From: Bacillota bacterium | GTDB taxonomy: Bacteria; Bacillota; Clostridia; DSM-8532 | Direction: 5' to 3' | Assembly (NCBI GenBank): GCA_023443745.1 | Contig: JAEZTB010000048.1 | Location: 186,001-250,000 of the forward strand | DNA length: 64,000 nucleotides | Shown here: one piece after another, positions 61,909 through 64,000 of the stretch | Layout: every line of letters starts with the position of its first letter | Numbering within the stretch: the first letter of the stretch is position 1 | Position numbers and translations under genes: made by a program | The notes under the pieces: generated by a model | Told to the model about the DNA's origin: nothing | The model's input: only the letters and a program-made list of their open reading frames with translations | The model's database searches: none

Positions 61909-62127
61909 TTATTTTAGCCCCCAGATGGCAGATATTAATTTCTTAATCGGATCGGCCGGACTTGGTATTTCTACTTTCATATCAATGAGTATGGCCAGGA
62001 AAAAAACCACGATCAGAAGGATTGTATACACCCAGAAAGACATCCATTGCTGCTCTTGGTAGAGGGGTACAAGTTCAATGAAAACAAAGAAAATGCAAAT
62101 AAAAAATAAAGCAACAACTGTCTGCAT
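61909..62127 (-). CDS. Small two-helix protein in ger operon
   Basis: 72 residues with helices about 2-22 and 30-50. GGAGGAG precedes the ATG. Position between gerC- and gerB-like genes, and size, resemble the small accessory D-type subunits reported for some germinant receptors. No sequence motif proves it. Confidence 0.6.
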   Translation of the reverse strand: MQTVVALFFICIFFVFIELVPLYQEQQWMSFWVYTILLIVVFFLAILIDMKVEIPSPADPIKKLISAIWGLK

Positions 62128-62131
62128 GGCA

Positions 62132-63295
62132 CTAATCTCCTCCTTTAATCTGTTTTCTCAACAATCCTGAATTGTGTATATCAATAGTTGGATTAACTGA
62201 CACCTCCAGGTTTTTAAATAAAGTATTCCAGTCCTTTCCCTGTTTTTTCCACACGTTGGGTAGATTTTGGTAAACAGAGTTGCCAAAGCCAAAAATATCT
62301 GAATTAAAGTCATTCTGCACCTTCTTGATCAGACTCTCTATCTCTTTTTTCAACTGCTCTTCAGCTGCCTTTTTCAGGGCTTTTCTTCCTTCCTCATCAT
62401 CAAAAGTACTTTTGCCTGTATACTCGGCAAGCGCAACCTTTGTTTTAATATCGATTTGGATGGAAAGCTTATTATCGGAATAGATGGGCTTCATCTTGGT
62501 GCTGCTATCATGAATTTCCAGAGCAATATACTCATCCCCATCATTCTCCTCCGAACCATCCTTAACAACAAGAACACCACCCTTAATTTCGTCTAGTACA
62601 AAATCAAGACTTTTTGTTTCATCAGAATTCAAAAACCCCAAAAGTTTATCTGACTTAAAAACTGCAGTTCCAGATAAATCAAAAACTTTTTCACCATTTA
62701 TTTCTGTAGTGGTAATGGCGGTTGCTATGGCTGACATACCTTCTGCTGATAAGGCTTTGAGGAAATCATGAACTTGGATCTGCAACGCTTTGGAAAGAAA
62801 CTTCTGGTCATCCATCAGATCAGTGATCTCAGAGGATTTAATCACTGCTGTAAGAGTCTTTGCACTCAGTATCTCCTTTGCCGTTTCTTTTTGAGAGACA
62901 AGCAAGTCCATACTCAATCTTGGTTCTGCATCTCGACTAAGAAAGTCTATTATGCCGACTATACCTTCACTTGCCACCTCCTGACTTATGATAGCAATTG
63001 TTGCGTGCCCCCAATAAAACTTTGGAGAATTTGTATTTAGCGCATTTCTTGCTGCATCTATTATGGTTTTTCCTTTGGTCTCTATAAGTACGGATTTCAT
63101 TTTACTCTCTTTACCACTTGATTCATGCATATTCACGGTTTCCATTGTAATTAAATAATCGCCATCCTCAGCTTTATCAATGGCAACACCCGCCACAATA
63201 TTCAACTGGTTAATCTCTCTATAATTCCAGCATGATGTCAGCAATAAAGAGCTGACTATGAGTAAACTAAATAGTATCAGCAACCGTTTTCTCAT
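62132..63295 (-). CDS. Ger(x)C family germination lipoprotein
   Basis: 387 residues. Lipoprotein signal LIVSSLLLTSCWNYREINQL with the Cys at about 22 followed by the WNYREIN motif typical of GerC. Then VAGVAIDKAEDGDYLITMETVN and KFYWGHATIAIISQEVASEG. C-terminal region ends with long helices (KKAAEEQLKKEIESLIKKV). It is the peripheral C subunit of a germinant receptor. Confidence 0.9.
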   Translation of the reverse strand: MRKRLLILFSLLIVSSLLLTSCWNYREINQLNIVAGVAIDKAEDGDYLITMETVNMHESSGKESKMKSVLIETKGKTIIDAARNALNTNSPKFYWGHATIAIISQEVASEGIVGIIDFLSRDAEPRLSMDLLVSQKETAKEILSAKTLTAVIKSSEITDLMDDQKFLSKALQIQVHDFLKALSAEGMSAIATAITTTEINGEKVFDLSGTAVFKSDKLLGFLNSDETKSLDFVLDEIKGGVLVVKDGSEENDGDEYIALEIHDSSTKMKPIYSDNKLSIQIDIKTKVALAEYTGKSTFDDEEGRKALKKAAEEQLKKEIESLIKKVQNDFNSDIFGFGNSVYQNLPNVWKKQGKDWNTLFKNLEVSVNPTIDIHNSGLLRKQIKGGD

Positions 63296-64000
63296 CTATT
63301 TGCTCCTATCTGCCTGTCTGACCTTATTCCTGCCTGAAATGAATTTGGGCCGGGTCTTCGTAAACCATAACGGAGCTCTGACAAAGGTATCTTTAACCTC
63401 CTTAGGATCCAGCGAAGAAAAGGTTATCATATAGGGCACGCCGAATGAACGAATACTGCATAAGTGAAGAAAAAGTCCGATAATGCCGAAGATAAGGCCA
63501 TATAATCCTAAAAACCCGGACAGAAGTGTAAAAATGACTCTTATCAGTATTGCCGGCCCTTTGATTCTTGTTGTCATGAGCCCGGTCAATCCCGTTAAAG
63601 CTATCACAATAATGACGGTTGCACTGACAATCCTGGCCTCAACTGCTGCAGATCCCAGCACAAGTGCCCCAAGAATACTGATGGTTTGTCCTACAGAAAT
63701 AGGTATGCGCATTCCAACTTCCCTCATTATTTCAAAAACAATCAACAATCCAAGGGTTTCGACGATCGTGGGAAACGGGATACCCTCCCTCGCAGCAGAT
63801 ATACTAAGAAGAAGGGGATTTGGGATCATTTCCTGATGAAAGGTCAGAATAGCCACATAAATCCCGGGAGAAGTAACCGTGATAATAAATCCTAAAAACC
63901 TCAACATTCTGTTGATGGATGAGTAATAGAAGTTAATATAATAGTCGTCATCGGTTTGAAAATATTCCTCGAGCAGGAAGGGCATTGTAATAACAACAGG
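63296..64000 (-). CDS. GerA-type germinant receptor subunit, C-terminal part, cut by window edge
   Basis: 235 codons read into the edge with no start yet; the frame continues PVVITMPFLLEEYFQTDDDYY. Matches the membrane half of GerA/SpoVAF: LRFLGFIITVTSPGIYVAIL, FHQEMIPNPLLLSISAAREG, PFPTIVETLGLLIVFEIMRE, and the C-terminal DTFVRAPLWFTKTRPKF. Directly before gerC (adjacent stop/start). The residue that looks like a start (ATG 63985) is internal. Confidence 0.9.
   Translation of the reverse strand, partial: PVVITMPFLLEEYFQTDDDYYINFYYSSINRMLRFLGFIITVTSPGIYVAILTFHQEMIPNPLLLSISAAREGIPFPTIVETLGLLIVFEIMREVGMRIPISVGQTISILGALVLGSAAVEARIVSATVIIVIALTGLTGLMTTRIKGPAILIRVIFTLLSGFLGLYGLIFGIIGLFLHLCSIRSFGVPYMITFSSLDPKEVKDTFVRAPLWFTKTRPKFISGRNKVRQADRSK

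Noticed and set aside
1..64000. CRISPR array, tRNA or rRNA genes, prophage
   Set aside because: No regularly spaced repeats, cloverleaf genes, rRNA cores or phage structural genes were seen on reading both strands.

Overview
The window looks like chromosomal DNA of an anaerobic, endospore-forming member of the Clostridia. Evidence: two spore germinant-receptor loci (one cut by each edge), a SCIFF peptide with its radical-SAM maturase (a Clostridia marker), an NADH-linked [FeFe]-hydrogenase operon with a perfect Rex operator, a hybrid-cluster protein, and strong AGGAGG-type ribosome binding sites throughout. There are no rRNA or tRNA genes, no CRISPR array and no complete insertion sequence.

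Layout. 1-1069: N-terminal part of a GerA-type protein with a long charged N-terminal region (minus). 1354-5471: heterodimeric ABC exporter. 5534-9357: sugar isomerase / Gfo-Idh-MocA dehydrogenase / isomerase operon with a divergent AraC regulator. 9376-14370: minus-strand operon of PurO-type IMP cyclohydrolase, stand-alone AICAR transformylase and two membrane proteins. 14495-17303: DJ-1 protein, phosphodiester glycosidase, a sugar-permease remnant, an effector-binding protein and a small membrane protein. 17694-19562: CASTOR/POLLUX-like channel. 19696-24616: promoter, 7-codon leader ORF and two tandem intrinsic terminators ahead of a MutS2-like ATPase without Smr domain and a three-gene ABC-2 exporter. 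25065-34489 (minus): SLC13-type permease, then in transcription order scfA-scfB, gamma carbonic anhydrase, secD-secF and rpmG-secE-nusG-rplK-rplA-rplJ-rplL with an L10 leader. 34572-41177 (minus): membrane protein with bacterial RyR domain, rsgA with its own leader ORF and terminator, a GNAT acetyltransferase and a Ca2+-type P-ATPase. 41405-43765: ferredoxin plus hcp. 43845-48246 (minus): sugar kinase, Zn-dehydrogenase, truncated FAD oxidoreductase, TmrB-like protein, NAD-epimerase. 48755-49843: unknown protein. 49876-58859 (minus): hydrogenase operon, in order NuoE-like, NuoF-like, HydA, two small [2Fe-2S] proteins, PAS-containing sensory hydrogenase, SpoIIE-type phosphatase and a TnpB-derived protein that has lost RuvC catalytic residues. 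59285-64000 (minus): stalk/LysM protein and a gerA-gerC-small-gerB operon.

How genes work together. HydABC is expected to couple NADH and ferredoxin oxidation to H2 formation and is placed under Rex (NADH/NAD+) control by the operator at 58920-58937. The last genes of that operon (H-cluster sensor, phosphatase, TnpB-like protein) look like a sensing and regulatory output module. The mutS2-like/ABC operon has the architecture of translation-coupled attenuation used by genes induced by ribosome-targeting antibiotics, and rsgA, another ribosome factor, has a similar leader. These two leaders and the nuclease-dead TnpB homologue are the most interesting items. All functional calls come from reading translated sequence and motifs; no database search was run.
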